Assembly (NCBI GenBank): GCA_965205525.1
Contig: OZ242171.1
Location: forward strand, 682,001 to 746,000
DNA: 64,000 bases
Origin: G965205525 sp965205525
Lineage (GTDB): Bacteria; Pseudomonadota; Gammaproteobacteria; JABABF01
Reading direction: 5' to 3'
The notes beneath the pieces were generated by a model that worked only from the letters and a program-made list of their open reading frames with translations, was not told the DNA's origin and ran no database searches. Shown here in pieces: positions 28,601 through 35,941 of the stretch. Position numbers and translations under genes: made by a program. Position 1 is the first letter of the stretch, and the number at the start of each line of letters is the position of its first letter.

Positions 28601-31600
28601 GCCGCCGCCGCTGGCAAGCAGCCACCTGCCGTCTGGACTGACGGCAAGCCCTTCTTCAGTTCCACTTGCAAGGCCGGTGTTAGCATCAGTCTGGACCAGC
28701 AGCATCTCCCCTGAAGACACTCCCCGATCCACCGAGAGGGTCAGCCTGGGCAAAGGCAGCCCGACGGTCACTGCAAGCACAGAATCTTCATCTGTGGGCA
28801 GAATTGATGATTCTGCTGACAAGACCCAGTTACCCTCGGTCAGGGATTCCCTGTCGGCAAAGGTCACCGTGACCGATGTCTGCCCCTCCCGTAATAATCC
28901 CATCACCGTCCGAGTCCGAGCGCCTGCCTGCGTTGCCAGCAAGGTCACTTCTGCATCCCCCAGCACGGGGATTCCCTCCGTGCTTACCCTGATATTCAGG
29001 TCTGCCTCTTCTGGTATTACGCCCGACAGGTTTTCCAGCCTGATAAGCGGATTGCCAATGCGCAGTGTTGCCGTATCTGTCAGCCCCGATATTTTGAATA
29101 TCCACTCGCCCGGGCCCAGATCACTCCCCGAGAACGTGGCCACCGCCTGAGCATCTGACGGCATCAGAGTCGCCTCTGCCATGCTGACCCGGCTGCCCTG
29201 CCGCGCCTGCACCATCACGGTCAGGGGAGAGCCCAGCGCCGGCTCTGCATTCACCATCACCCGCACTTCCTGCCCCGCCGGCACCCGTGAGATTCCCCGC
29301 ACCTGCCAGACGCTGATGCCTTCAGACGCACGATTTGAACTGCTAAACACCAGGCCGCCGGCCGGACTGGCCGCCAGGCCAATCGGGATTTCTGAATTAT
29401 GCCTGCTGGCAAAACGGAGGGTGCCGTTATCATTTCTCTGCCAAAGAGCGATACTGCTCTGCGAAAGTTCGGCCACTGCCAGCACTTCCCTGGTGGCGGC
29501 CAGGCCGATGGGATTCCCTTCTATGTCCCCGATGCCATAGGAGCTCCTGTTTATAACATTCTCCGCTGCAGCAAGCACTTCGTAAACAGACAGTGGATCT
29601 GTTTCAGCATCTGCATCAACCTGGCTGGACACAAACAGAAAACGGCCGTCCGGGCCGAGGGTCACAACCCGGGGTCTGTGCAGCCTGCGTCTGTCGGAAA
29701 TAATCCTCACAAAGGAAACCGCAGACGCTTCAGCATTCACACGCCAGATGCCGAGAGTGCTATTGTTTAATGAATTACCACTGTGGAATGACCCTGCAAA
29801 CAGCAGGCGGCCGTCCGGGGTCACGGCGGCACTGGCAATTGAGTTCAAGCCCTGTGTATCCGAAGCCCCGGCAGAGACATGCACATTGGTCTGAACAAGG
29901 GTGCCGGAAGTGTTTACACTCCACACACTGAGGGCACCATTATTTGACTCCCCGCTGCTCGTCACAAACAGCAGGCGGTCATCCGGGCTCAGCACGACAC
30001 CCCAAACGCTAGCCAGCCCTCTGACGGTGTTCCCTGCAGCATCTGTTCCTCCCCCTGTGTACTGTGCCACCTCCTCCAGTCCGCCATCATCGGCATCCAG
30101 GCGCCAGACACTGATAGTGCTAGTACTGGCATCATCCGACGCAAACACAAGACTGCTGTCTCGGCTCACTGCCAGGCCACGGCTCCCCAGGCCAGTACCC
30201 GTATGAGCACTTCTCTGGGTGACAATGCCCCTGACGCTGTCTATCTCCCAGACCCTGATGCCGCCGTCGCCGCTGGCAAGCAGCCACCTGCCGTCTGGAC
30301 TGACTTCAAGCCCTTCATTATGTCCAGTTGGAAGGCCGGTGTTAGCATCGGTCTGGACCAGCCCCATCTCCCCTAAAGGCATTCCCTGGTTCACCGATAG
30401 GGTCAGCCTGGGCAAAGGCGGCCCGACTGTCACTGTAAGCGCAGAATTTGCATCTGTGGACAGGATTGATGATTCTGCTGACAAGTCCCAGTTACCCTCG
30501 GTCAGGGATTGCCTGCCGGCAAAGGTCACCGTGACCGATGTCTGCCCCGCCCGTAATAATCCCATCACCGTCCGAGGCGGAGCGCCTGCCTGCATTGCCC
30601 GCAGGGTCACCGGTGCATCCTCCAGCACAGGGTGTCCCTCCGTGCTTACCCTGATATTCAGGTCTGCCCTTTCTGGTATTTCGCCCGACAGGTTTTCCAG
30701 CAGCCTGATAAGCGGATTGCCGATGCGCAGTGTCGCCGTATCTGTCAGCCCCGATATTGAGAATATCCACTCGCCCTGGCCCAGATCACGCCCCGAGAAC
30801 ACGGCCTCCGCCTGAGTGTCTGACGGCATCAGAGTCGCCGCTGCCATGCTAACCCGGCTGCCCTGCCTCGCCTGCACCATCACGGTCAGGGCAGAGTCCA
30901 GCGCCTGCTCTGCATCCACTATCACCCGCACTTCCTGCCCCGCCGGCACCCGCGGGATTCCCTGCACCTGCCAGACGCTGATGCCTTTAGCCGGACGATT
31001 TGAACTGTTAAACACCAGGCCGCCGGCCGGACTGGCCGCCAGGCCAATCGCTCCTGCTGAATTATGCCTGCTGACAAAACTGAGGGTGCCGGAAGCATTT
31101 CTCTGCCAAAGAGCGACACCATTCCGATTAAATTCGGCCACTGCCAGCACTTCTCTGGTGGCGGCCAGGCCGATGGTATTCTCAGTTACGCCCTCGCCAT
31201 AAGAGGCCACATTTTCAAGATCCTCTTCTGCAGCTTTCACTTCGTAAACAGACAGTGGATCTGTTGCACCATCATTATTAACCTGGCTGGACACAAACAG
31301 AAAACGGCCGTCCGGGCCGAGGGTCACAACCCGGGGTCTGCGCAGCATGCGTCTGTCGGAAAGAGTCCTCACAAAGGAAACCGTAGATGCTTCAGCATTC
31401 ACACGCCAGATGCCGAGCGTGCTGTTGTCTAATGAACTAGAACCACTGTGGAATGACCCTGCAAACAGCAGGCGGCCGTCCGGGGTCACGGCGGCATCGG
31501 CAATTGCGTTCAAGCCCTGTGTATCCGAAGCCCCGGCAGAGACATGCACATCGGTCTGAACAAGGGTGCCGGAAGGGTTTACACTCCACACACTGAGGGT

Positions 31601-34600
31601 GCCACTATCTGCCCCCCTGCTGCTCGTCACAAACAGCAGGCGGTCATCCGGGCTCAGCACGACACCCCAAACGCCAGCCAGCCCTCTGACGAGGTTCTCT
31701 GCAGCATCTGTTCCTCCCTCTGTGTACTGTGCCACTTCCTCCAGTCTGCCATCATCGGCATCCAGGCGCCAGACACTGATAGTGCTGTTACTGGCACTAT
31801 CCGACGTAAACACAAAACTGCTGTCTCGGCTCACTGCCAGGCCACGGCTCCCCAGGCCAGTACCCATACGATCACTTCTCTGGGTGACAATGCCCCTGAC
31901 GCTGTCTATCTCCCAGACCGTGATGCCGTCGCCGCCGCTGGCAAGCAGCCACCTGCCGTCTGAACTGACTTCAAGCCCTTCATTATGTCCAGTTGGAAGG
32001 TCGGTGTTAGCATCGGTCTGGACCAGCCTCATCTCCCCGGAAGGCACTCCCTGGCCCACCGAGAGGGTCAGCCTGGGCAAAGGCGGCCCGACTGTCACTG
32101 CAAGCATAGAATTTGCATCTGTGGACAGGATTGATGATGCTGACAAGACCCAGTCACCCTCGGTCAGGGATTGCCTGCCGGCAAAGGTCACCGTAACTTC
32201 TGTCTGCCCCTCCCGTAATAATCCCATCACGGTCCGAGACCGAGCGCCTTCCTGCTCTGCCTGCAGGGTCACCTCCGCATCCCCCAGCACGGGGGGGCCC
32301 TCCGTGCTCACTCTGATATTCAGGTCTGCTCCTCCTGGTATTGTGCCCGACAGGTTTTCCAGCCTGACAAGCGGACCGCCAATGCGCAGTGTCGCCCGGG
32401 CCGCCGATACATCCACAGCATCTGCCATATCTGCCGGCACCGCCGATGCCGAAAATATCCACTCGCCCTGGCCCAGATCACTCCCCGGGAACACGGTCAC
32501 TGTCTGAGTAGTTGCCGACATCAGAGTCGCCATTGCCGTGCGAACCCGGCTGCCCTGCCGCGCCTGCACCATCACGGTCAGGGCGGAGCCCAGCGCCTGT
32601 TCTGCATCCACCATCACCCGCACTTCCTGCCCCGCCGGCACCCGCGGGATTCCCTGCACCCGCCAGACGGTGATGCCTTCAGACGCACGATCCGAACTGC
32701 TAAACACCAGACCGCCGGCCGGACTGGCCGCCAGGCCAATCGCGCGGGGTGAAGGATGCCTGCTGGCAAAACGGAGAGTGCCGTCAGCATTTCTCTGCCA
32801 AAGAGCGACATTACCCCGATTAAATGCGGCCAATGCCAGCACTTCCCTGGTGACGGCCAGGCCGGCGGCAGGCCCTAACCCGCCATGGGATTCCACAAGT
32901 GTAAGATCCTCCTCTGCAGCATTCACTTCGTAAACAGACAGTGAATGTGCTGTTTCGGACGCTGAAGGAATCTGGATGGACAAAAACAGAAAACGACCGG
33001 CGGAGCCGAGGGTCATAACCCGGGGGCCGCGCAGCCTTGTGCCGTCTTGACGAGTCCTCACAAAGGAAACCGTAGACGCTTCAGCATTCACGCGCCAGAT
33101 GCTGAGCCTGCTGTTACTGCCGATCACTGACCCTGCAAACAGCAGGCGGCCGTCCGGGGTCACGGCGGCACCGGAAAGCTGGTTCAAGCCCTGTGTACCC
33201 GAAGCCCCGACAGAGACATGCACATCGGTCTGAACAAGGGTGCCGGAAGGGTTTACATCCCACACACTGAGGGCGCCTCTGGAGGGGTCTCCATCATTGT
33301 CTCGCACCCCTGCGCTCATCACAAACAGCAGGCGGTCATCCGGGCTCAGCACGACACCACGGGTGTTAATCAGCCCTCTGACGGGGTTCTCTGCAGCATC
33401 TGTTTCTCCCTCTTTGTATTTTGCCACTTCCTCCAGTCCGCCATCATCGGCATTCAGGCGCCAGACACTGATAGTGCTATTACTGGCACCATCCGACGTA
33501 AACACAAAATTGCTGTCTCGGCTCACTGCCAGGCCGCGGCCCCCCAGGCCAGCACCCGTACGATCACTTCTCTGGGTGACAATGCCCCTGGCGCTGTCTA
33601 TCTCCCAGACCGTGATGCCGCTGCCGCCGCTGGCAAGCAGCCACCTGCCGTCTGGACTGACAGCAACCCCTTCTTCAGTTCCACTTGGAAGGCCGGTGTT
33701 AGCATCGGTCTGGACCAGCCTTATCTCCCCGGAAGGCGCTCCCCGATCCACCGAGAGGGTCAGCCTGGGCAAAGGCGGCCCGACGGTCACTGTAAGCTCA
33801 GAATTTGCATCTGTGGACAGGATTAATGATTCTGCTGACAAGACCCAGTCACCCGCGGTCAGGGTCCTGAAGGTCACCGTAACCGTTGTCTGCCCCTCCC
33901 GTAAAAATCCCACCGTCGTCCGAGACCGAGCGCCTTCCTGCGTTGCCCGCAGGGTCACCTCCGCATCCCCCAGCAAGGGGGGGCCCTCCGTGCTTATTCT
34001 GATATTCAGGTCTGCTGCTCCTTCTGGTATTACGCCCGACAGGTTTTCCAGCCTGATAAGCGGCCCGCCAATGCGCAGTGTCGCCCGGGCCGTAGATGCA
34101 TCCACAGCATCTGCCATATCTGCCGGCACCGATGCCGAAAATATCCACTCGCCCTGGCCCAGATCACGCCCCGAGAACACGGCCTCCGCCTGAGTGTTTG
34201 ACGGCATCAGAGTCGCCGTTGCCGTGCTGACCCGGCTGCCCTGCCGCGCCTGCACCGTCACGGTCACCGTCACGGTCAGGGTAGAGCCCAGCGTCGGCTC
34301 TGCATTCACCATCACCCGCACTTCCTGCCCCGCCGGCACCCGCGGGATTCCCTGCACCCGCCAGACGCTGATGCCTTCAGACCTATCGTTTGAACTGCTA
34401 AACACCAGACCGCCGGCCGGACTGGCCGCCAGGCCATGCGCTCTGGGTGAAGCATGCCTGCTGACAAAACTGAGGGTGCCGGAAGCATTTCTCTGCCAAA
34501 GAGTGACATTGCTCTGACTTCTTGAGACCAATGCCAGCACTTCCCTGGTGACGGCCAGGCCGAAGGTAACCCCTAACCCGCCATAGGAGTCCAGAAGTGT

Positions 34601-35668
34601 AAGATCCTCCTCTGCAGCATTCACTTCGTAAACAGACAGTGAATCTGAAACATTGTCACTCGAATTAATCGAGTTGGACACAAACAGAAAACGGCCGGCG
34701 GGGCCGAGGGTCACAACCCGGGGCCTGCGCAGCCCGATATTGTCGGAAATAGTCCTCACAAAGGAAACCGCAGACGCTTCAGCATTCACGCGCCAGAGGC
34801 TGAGCCTCCTGTCTCGCACTGACCCTGCAAACAGCAGGCGGCCGTCCGGGGTCACGGCGGCACCGGCAATTGCGTTCAAGCTCTGTGCATCCGAAGCCCC
34901 GGCAGAGACATGCACATCGGTCTGAGTGAGGGTGCCGGAAGAAGGGTCTATGCTCCACACACTGAGGGTGCCATCATTTGACCCCCCACCGCTCGTCACA
35001 AACAGCAGGCGACCATCCGGGCTCAGCACGATACCACGGGTGGCAATCAGCCCTGTGACGGTGCTCCCTGCAGCATCTGTTTCTCCCCCTGTGTACTGTG
35101 CCACTTCCTCCAGTCCGCCATCATCGGCATCCAGGCGCCAGACACTGATAGTGCTAGTACTGGCATTATCCGAGGTAAACACAAAACTGCTGTCTCGGCT
35201 CACTGCCAGGCCAATGCCCCCCAGGCCAGCACCCATACGATCACTTCTCTGGGTGACCATGCCCCTGGCGCTGTCTATCTCCCAGACCGTGATGCCGCCG
35301 TCGCCGCTGGCAAGCAGCCACCTGCCGTCTGGACTGACAGCAATCCCTTCTTCAGTTCCTCTTGCAAGGCCGGTGTTAGCATCAGTCTGGACCAGCCTCA
35401 TCTCCCCTGAAGGCACTCCCTGGTCTACCGAGAGGGTCAATCTGGGCGCCTGTGCCAGAACAGAGACAGAGGCAAGCAGCAGGGGCAGCAGCAGTACTAT
35501 TCTTATCTGCCGCACCAGCATGCCAAGTTTTGGACTATCTAACATAAACAACTGTGCTGCAGCAGGAGGAACCCAGGCAGGGCTGCAGCTCACCTGCTTC
35601 GGGTGTTTTTGCTCCCCCCCCCCCCCTTTGCTGGTTACTAGCGCCATTTCAGTTTGCAAGAGGCGCAC
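19646..35668 (-). CDS. Giant exported protein with nine tandem seven-bladed beta-propellers, dockerin-like C terminus
   Basis: 5,340 codons with no break. The leader ends in a signal peptide (M-L-V-R-Q-I-R-I-V-L-L-L-P-L-L-L-A-S-V-S-V-L-A, cleavage expected before Q-A-P-R-L). Nine modules begin at residues of about 76, 635, 1199, 1754, 2308, 2870, 3438, 4007 and 4565. Each opens R-L-T-L-S-V, then has seven blades with S-P-D-G-R or related turns and S-V-W-x-V strands (YVTN/lactonase type), then Ig-like beta domains (I-P-R-V-P-A-G-Q-E-V; L-S-N-L-S-G-x-I-P). The last 330 residues hold other Ig-like domains and two degenerate dockerin-like loops (D-F-N-D-P-P-D-G-V-S-A-D-D and D-V-T-G-T-G) with a nearby Cys pair. 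Start: GTG 35668 gives the longest frame, but ATG 35521 begins exactly at the signal peptide; neither has a good Shine-Dalgarno. Probably surface-exposed or secreted; function unknown. Confidence 0.85.
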   Translation of the reverse strand: MRLLQTEMALVTSKGGGGEQKHPKQVSCSPAWVPPAAAQLFMLDSPKLGMLVRQIRIVLLLPLLLASVSVLAQAPRLTLSVDQGVPSGEMRLVQTDANTGLARGTEEGIAVSPDGRWLLASGDGGITVWEIDSARGMVTQRSDRMGAGLGGIGLAVSRDSSFVFTSDNASTSTISVWRLDADDGGLEEVAQYTGGETDAAGSTVTGLIATRGIVLSPDGRLLFVTSGGGSNDGTLSVWSIDPSSGTLTQTDVHVSAGASDAQSLNAIAGAAVTPDGRLLFAGSVRDRRLSLWRVNAEASAVSFVRTISDNIGLRRPRVVTLGPAGRFLFVSNSINSSDNVSDSLSVYEVNAAEEDLTLLDSYGGLGVTFGLAVTREVLALVSRSQSNVTLWQRNASGTLSFVSRHASPRAHGLAASPAGGLVFSSSNDRSEGISVWRVQGIPRVPAGQEVRVMVNAEPTLGSTLTVTVTVTVQARQGSRVSTATATLMPSNTQAEAVFSGRDLGQGEWIFSASVPADMADAVDASTARATLRIGGPLIRLENLSGVIPEGAADLNIRISTEGPPLLGDAEVTLRATQEGARSRTTVGFLREGQTTVTVTFRTLTAGDWVLSAESLILSTDANSELTVTVGPPLPRLTLSVDRGAPSGEIRLVQTDANTGLPSGTEEGVAVSPDGRWLLASGGSGITVWEIDSARGIVTQRSDRTGAGLGGRGLAVSRDSNFVFTSDGASNSTISVWRLNADDGGLEEVAKYKEGETDAAENPVRGLINTRGVVLSPDDRLLFVMSAGVRDNDGDPSRGALSVWDVNPSGTLVQTDVHVSVGASGTQGLNQLSGAAVTPDGRLLFAGSVIGSNSRLSIWRVNAEASTVSFVRTRQDGTRLRGPRVMTLGSAGRFLFLSIQIPSASETAHSLSVYEVNAAEEDLTLVESHGGLGPAAGLAVTREVLALAAFNRGNVALWQRNADGTLRFASRHPSPRAIGLAASPAGGLVFSSSDRASEGITVWRVQGIPRVPAGQEVRVMVDAEQALGSALTVMVQARQGSRVRTAMATLMSATTQTVTVFPGSDLGQGEWIFSASAVPADMADAVDVSAARATLRIGGPLVRLENLSGTIPGGADLNIRVSTEGPPVLGDAEVTLQAEQEGARSRTVMGLLREGQTEVTVTFAGRQSLTEGDWVLSASSILSTDANSMLAVTVGPPLPRLTLSVGQGVPSGEMRLVQTDANTDLPTGHNEGLEVSSDGRWLLASGGDGITVWEIDSVRGIVTQRSDRMGTGLGSRGLAVSRDSSFVFTSDSASNSTISVWRLDADDGRLEEVAQYTEGGTDAAENLVRGLAGVWGVVLSPDDRLLFVTSSRGADSGTLSVWSVNPSGTLVQTDVHVSAGASDTQGLNAIADAAVTPDGRLLFAGSFHSGSSSLDNSTLGIWRVNAEASTVSFVRTLSDRRMLRRPRVVTLGPDGRFLFVSSQVNNDGATDPLSVYEVKAAEEDLENVASYGEGVTENTIGLAATREVLAVAEFNRNGVALWQRNASGTLSFVSRHNSAGAIGLAASPAGGLVFNSSNRPAKGISVWQVQGIPRVPAGQEVRVIVDAEQALDSALTVMVQARQGSRVSMAAATLMPSDTQAEAVFSGRDLGQGEWIFSISGLTDTATLRIGNPLIRLLENLSGEIPERADLNIRVSTEGHPVLEDAPVTLRAMQAGAPPRTVMGLLRAGQTSVTVTFAGRQSLTEGNWDLSAESSILSTDANSALTVTVGPPLPRLTLSVNQGMPLGEMGLVQTDANTGLPTGHNEGLEVSPDGRWLLASGDGGIRVWEIDSVRGIVTQRSAHTGTGLGSRGLAVSRDSSLVFASDDASTSTISVWRLDADDGGLEEVAQYTGGGTDAAGNTVRGLASVWGVVLSPDDRLLFVTSSGESNNGALSVWSVNTSGTLVQTNVHVSAGASDTQGLNSIASAAVTPDGRLLFAGSFHSGNSLNNSTLGIWRVNAEASAVSFVRIISDRRRLHRPRVVTLGPDGRFLFVSSQVDADAETDPLSVYEVLAAAENVINRSSYGIGDIEGNPIGLAATREVLAVAELSQSSIALWQRNDNGTLRFASRHNSEIPIGLAASPAGGLVFSSSNRASEGISVWQVRGISRVPAGQEVRVMVNAEPALGSPLTVMVQARQGSRVSMAEATLMPSDAQAVATFSGSDLGPGEWIFKISGLTDTATLRIGNPLIRLENLSGVIPEEADLNIRVSTEGIPVLGDAEVTLLATQAGARTRTVMGLLREGQTSVTVTFADRESLTEGNWVLSAESSILPTDEDSVLAVTVGLPLPRLTLSVDRGVSSGEMLLVQTDANTGLASGTEEGLAVSPDGRWLLASGGGGITVWEIDSVRGIVTQRDAETGAGLGGRGLAVNRDSNLVFTSDGATISVWRLDADDGGLEEVAQYTGGGTDAAENTVTGLTSVSDVVLSPDDRLLFVTSGGGALSVWGVNPSGTLVQTDVHISAGASDTEGLNRIAGAAVTPDGRLLFAGSVHGFDSLDSSTLGIWRVNAEASAVSFVRTITSTQSLRRPRVVTLGPAGRFLFVSSQVGADAETDPLSVYEVNSAEGNLASVASYGEDDDGDEDILGDTVGLAATREVLAVAEFTQGSVALWQRNDGGTLRFVSRHASPRAIGLAASPAGGLVFSSSNLGSEGISVWQVLGIPRVPTGQAVQVMVNAEPAPASALTVMVQARQGSRVSTATTTLTPPDTQAVAVFSGSDLGQGEWIFSASVLTDTAGIVDLPTARATLRISGPLVRLSNLSGEIPEGADLNIRVSTEGMVPVAGNTEVTLQAAQAGARSRTAVGVLREGQASVTVAFVGRESLTAGNWVLSASSILSTDENSVLAVTVGPPLPRLTLSVDRGVSSGEMRLVQTDANTGLASGTVEGIAVSPDGRWLLASGGGGITVWEIDSVRGIVTQRDAETGAGLGGRDLAVNRDSSLVFTSDGATNSTISVWRLDADDGGLEEVAKYTEGGEDAARNIVRGLINAWGVVLSPDERLLFVTSGGVSNNGALSVWNVNPSGTLVQTDVHVSAGASDTQGLNSIAGAAVTPDGRLLFAGSFHSSLDNSTLGIWRVNAEASAVSFVRTITSTQSLRRPRFVTLGPDGRFLFVSNQTAGSGIDPLSVYTVNTEEGEVNLASLASYSEDVSGATIGLAATREVLAVAEFTQGSVALWQRNDDGSLRFVSRHASPSAIGLAASPAGGLVFSSSNRAAEGISVWQVLGIPRVPAGQAVRVMVDAAQALGSTLTLTVTVQARQGSLVRTEEATLMPADTQAVAVFSGSDLGRGEWIFSLSVPADMAGIVDVSAARTTLRIGGPLVRLENLSGTIPEGADLNIRVSTEGMVPVAGDTEVTLQAALQAAQEGARPRTAVGLLREGQTSVTVTFADRESLTAGDWVLSASSILSTDENSGLEVTVRPPLPRLTLSVGQGVPSGEMRLVQTDANTGLSTGNNEGLAVSPDGRWLLASGGGRITVWEIDSVRGIVTQRSAETGAGLGGNGLAVSRDSRLVFTSDGAPNSTISVWRLGADDGGLEEVAKYTERGLDAAGETIRGLIGTRAVVLSPDDRLLFVTSGGGNSLGVPQGGGALSVWGVNPSGTLVQTDVHVSAGASDMGGINGLNEIAGAAVTPDGRLLFAGTLHRPNDIALNLSRLSIWRVNAEASTVSFVRSFFDGLRLRRPRVVALDPDGRFLFASNQVNNNAFRDPLSVYEVNDAEENLTRVASYGEGVEGSTIGLAATREVLAVAEFDSSVTLWQRNDNGTLRFVSRHGSEGAIGLAASPAGGLVFSSKFSAPGSISVWQVQGIPRVPAGDDVQVMVNVAQAQGSTLTVTVQARQGSRVRMAEAALTGTQAVAVFSGSDLGQGEWIFSASVPADTADVSAARATLRIAAPLTRLSNLSGTIPEGADLNISVSTEGMVPVAGDAEVTLQAAQEGARSRTAVGLLQAGQAEVTVTFAGRQSLTAGDWVLSAESPLLSTDENSGLEVTVGPPLPRLTLSVVDRGVPSGEMRLVQTDANTGLPTGNNEGFAVSPDGRWLLASGGDGITIWEIDSVRGIVTQRSAETGAGLGGRALAVSRDSSLVFTSDSASNSTISVWRLGADDGGLEEVAKYTGGGLDAARNTVTGLTFIHAVVLSPDDRLLFVTSGGGALSVWEVNPSGTLVQTDVHVSAGGSDTEGLNAIAGAAVTPDGRLLFAGSFHGFGSLDSNTLGIWRVSTEVSAVSFVRTLSDRRMLRRPRVVTLGPAGRFLFVSSQVGNDAATDPLSVYRVDAAGENLEPVASYGEGISGDTIGLAATREVLAVAEFTQGNIALWQRNDDGTLRFVSRHASERAIGLAASPAGGLVFSGSNLGSEGISVWQVLGIPRVPARDDVRVTVTAEQALDSALTVTVQARQGSRVRTAMATLVSATTQTVTVFSGSDLGQGEWVFSASVPADTADVSAARATLRIAAPLTRLSNLSGVIPAGADLNIRVSTEGMVPVAGDTEVTLQAAQGGARPRTAVGLLREGQAEVTVTFAGRQSLTAGDWDLSAESPLLSTDENSGLAVTVGPPLPRLTLSVDQGVPSGEMRLVETDDAGLASGTEDLAVSPDGRWLLASSGDGITVWEIDSARGIITQTSSHTGAGLGGRGLAVSRDSSFVFTSDGASNSTISVWRLNADDGRLEEVAQYTGGGMDAAGNLVRGLLSTRAIVLNPDERLLFVTSGRGSNDGTLSVWNVNPSGTLVQTDVHISAGASDTEGLNQIAGVAVTPDGRLLFTGTVPSVLDNSTLGIWRVNAEASTVSFVRTLSDRRMLRRPRVVTLGPDGRFLFVSNQTAGAGIDPLSVYEVNAAEENLESVASYGEDTRSNNIGLAVTREVLAAAEFNRNHVSLWQRNDDGTLRFASSHRSPRSVYMAASPAGGLVFSGSNDGSEGDIRVWRVQGIPRVRAGQEVRVMVNTEQALGSALTVTVQARQGSRVSTATATLMPSDTQAAAVFSESALGRGEWIFSISGLTDRATLRIGNPLLELTSESPLVALSGMVTLMLRLTPAQSSAVMVTVAVVNENNMTIEQPVALSSTRQLTFIASELGAGSRRFTARGPEGVLEDSEAEVTVLVGTDVLGILSANPAEVIFPGDEVRLSAEVQIESSGSEAGISIILEVAVTPPDESMRSNVLIPVSAETSTGTLTFIPDAVPGGWDFKVIEGDGISESTTLTVVVAAVMPLDFNDPPDGVSADDLVLLLRYERLCVEGGSRPLLADCFAPGSEAALTAGLALGSSSYQLENLQSTQLPDVTGTGDSVQILIILQRALANIQDELLLPAAASSLPETTIAEAEQARDARLRIIQQILGRK
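20630..35443 (-). repeat. Nine tandem propeller/Ig modules of 1.66-1.71 kb
   Basis: Module starts (R of R-L-T-L-S-V) fall at 35443, 33766, 32074, 30409, 28747, 27061, 25357, 23650 and 21976, all in one frame. The gaps are 1677, 1692, 1665, 1662, 1686, 1704, 1707 and 1674 bases. The ninth module keeps its propeller and the first Ig-like domain but ends early, near 20630. Nucleotide similarity is high throughout, for example GGCCGTCCGGGGTCACGGCG in the fourth blade of most modules. Length differences fall in loops between blade strands. Confidence 0.92.
23185..23194 (-). repeat. Homopolymer C10 (G10 on coding strand) inside propeller module 8
   Basis: Ten C on the given strand encode V-T-S-G-G-G-A-L-S-V-W in the third blade of module 8. 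Sister modules have the same peptide with interrupted codons (for example GGAGGGGGA in module 5). Slippage here would truncate the protein after seven propellers. Confidence 0.85.
35614..35626 (-). repeat. Homopolymer C13 (G13 on coding strand) at the 5' end of the nine-propeller gene
   Basis: Thirteen C on the given strand, coding strand AGCAAAG-G-run-AGCAAAAAC. In the longest frame it encodes G-G-G-G at residues 15-18. If translation starts at ATG 35521 it lies about 95 bases upstream in the untranslated leader. The homologous leader of the second giant gene has G7 (57191-57197). Confidence 0.9.
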
Positions 35669-35941
35669 CTATAAGTATCGCAGGCAAGGAATGGATCACA
35701 AAGTGGGTTCTGGGACATGGAAAACAGATGCTATAGTTTACAGGAAAAGGGCAGCATCAAGCGCAAGGCAAGGGTCTGCCGAAGCGGCCTGACGTGTGGC
35801 GGATGGCAGCCTCAGGAGTGTATGCGCGGCATGAGCCGGATGATTGCCCAATATTCAAGACTGCACCCTCGCATGCTTCCTCTCTGCAGGAGACGGCAAT
35901 TTATAATCGGCGTGTGGTCTCTTTGAAAAGCCTGCGGTTCT
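35669..35941 (-). promoter_or_regulatory. Intergenic region upstream of the nine-propeller gene
   Basis: 273 bases between two leftward giant genes. The part at about 35690-35795 is homologous to 57260-57365, upstream of the other giant, including the shared CAGCATCAAGCGCAAGGCAA and GAAGCGGCCTGACG. On the coding strand a possible -10 TAAACT (35735-35740) occupies the place of TATACT in the second gene, with a weak CTTGA-type -35 16-17 bases before it. The stretch at 35795-35940 has no recognised element; no terminator hairpin was found for the upstream giant. Confidence 0.45.

Noticed and set aside
19646..35668. RTX adhesin secreted by a type I system
   Set aside because: There are no G-G-x-G-x-D nonapeptide repeats and no ABC/MFP exporter genes nearby; an N-terminal Sec signal peptide is present instead.
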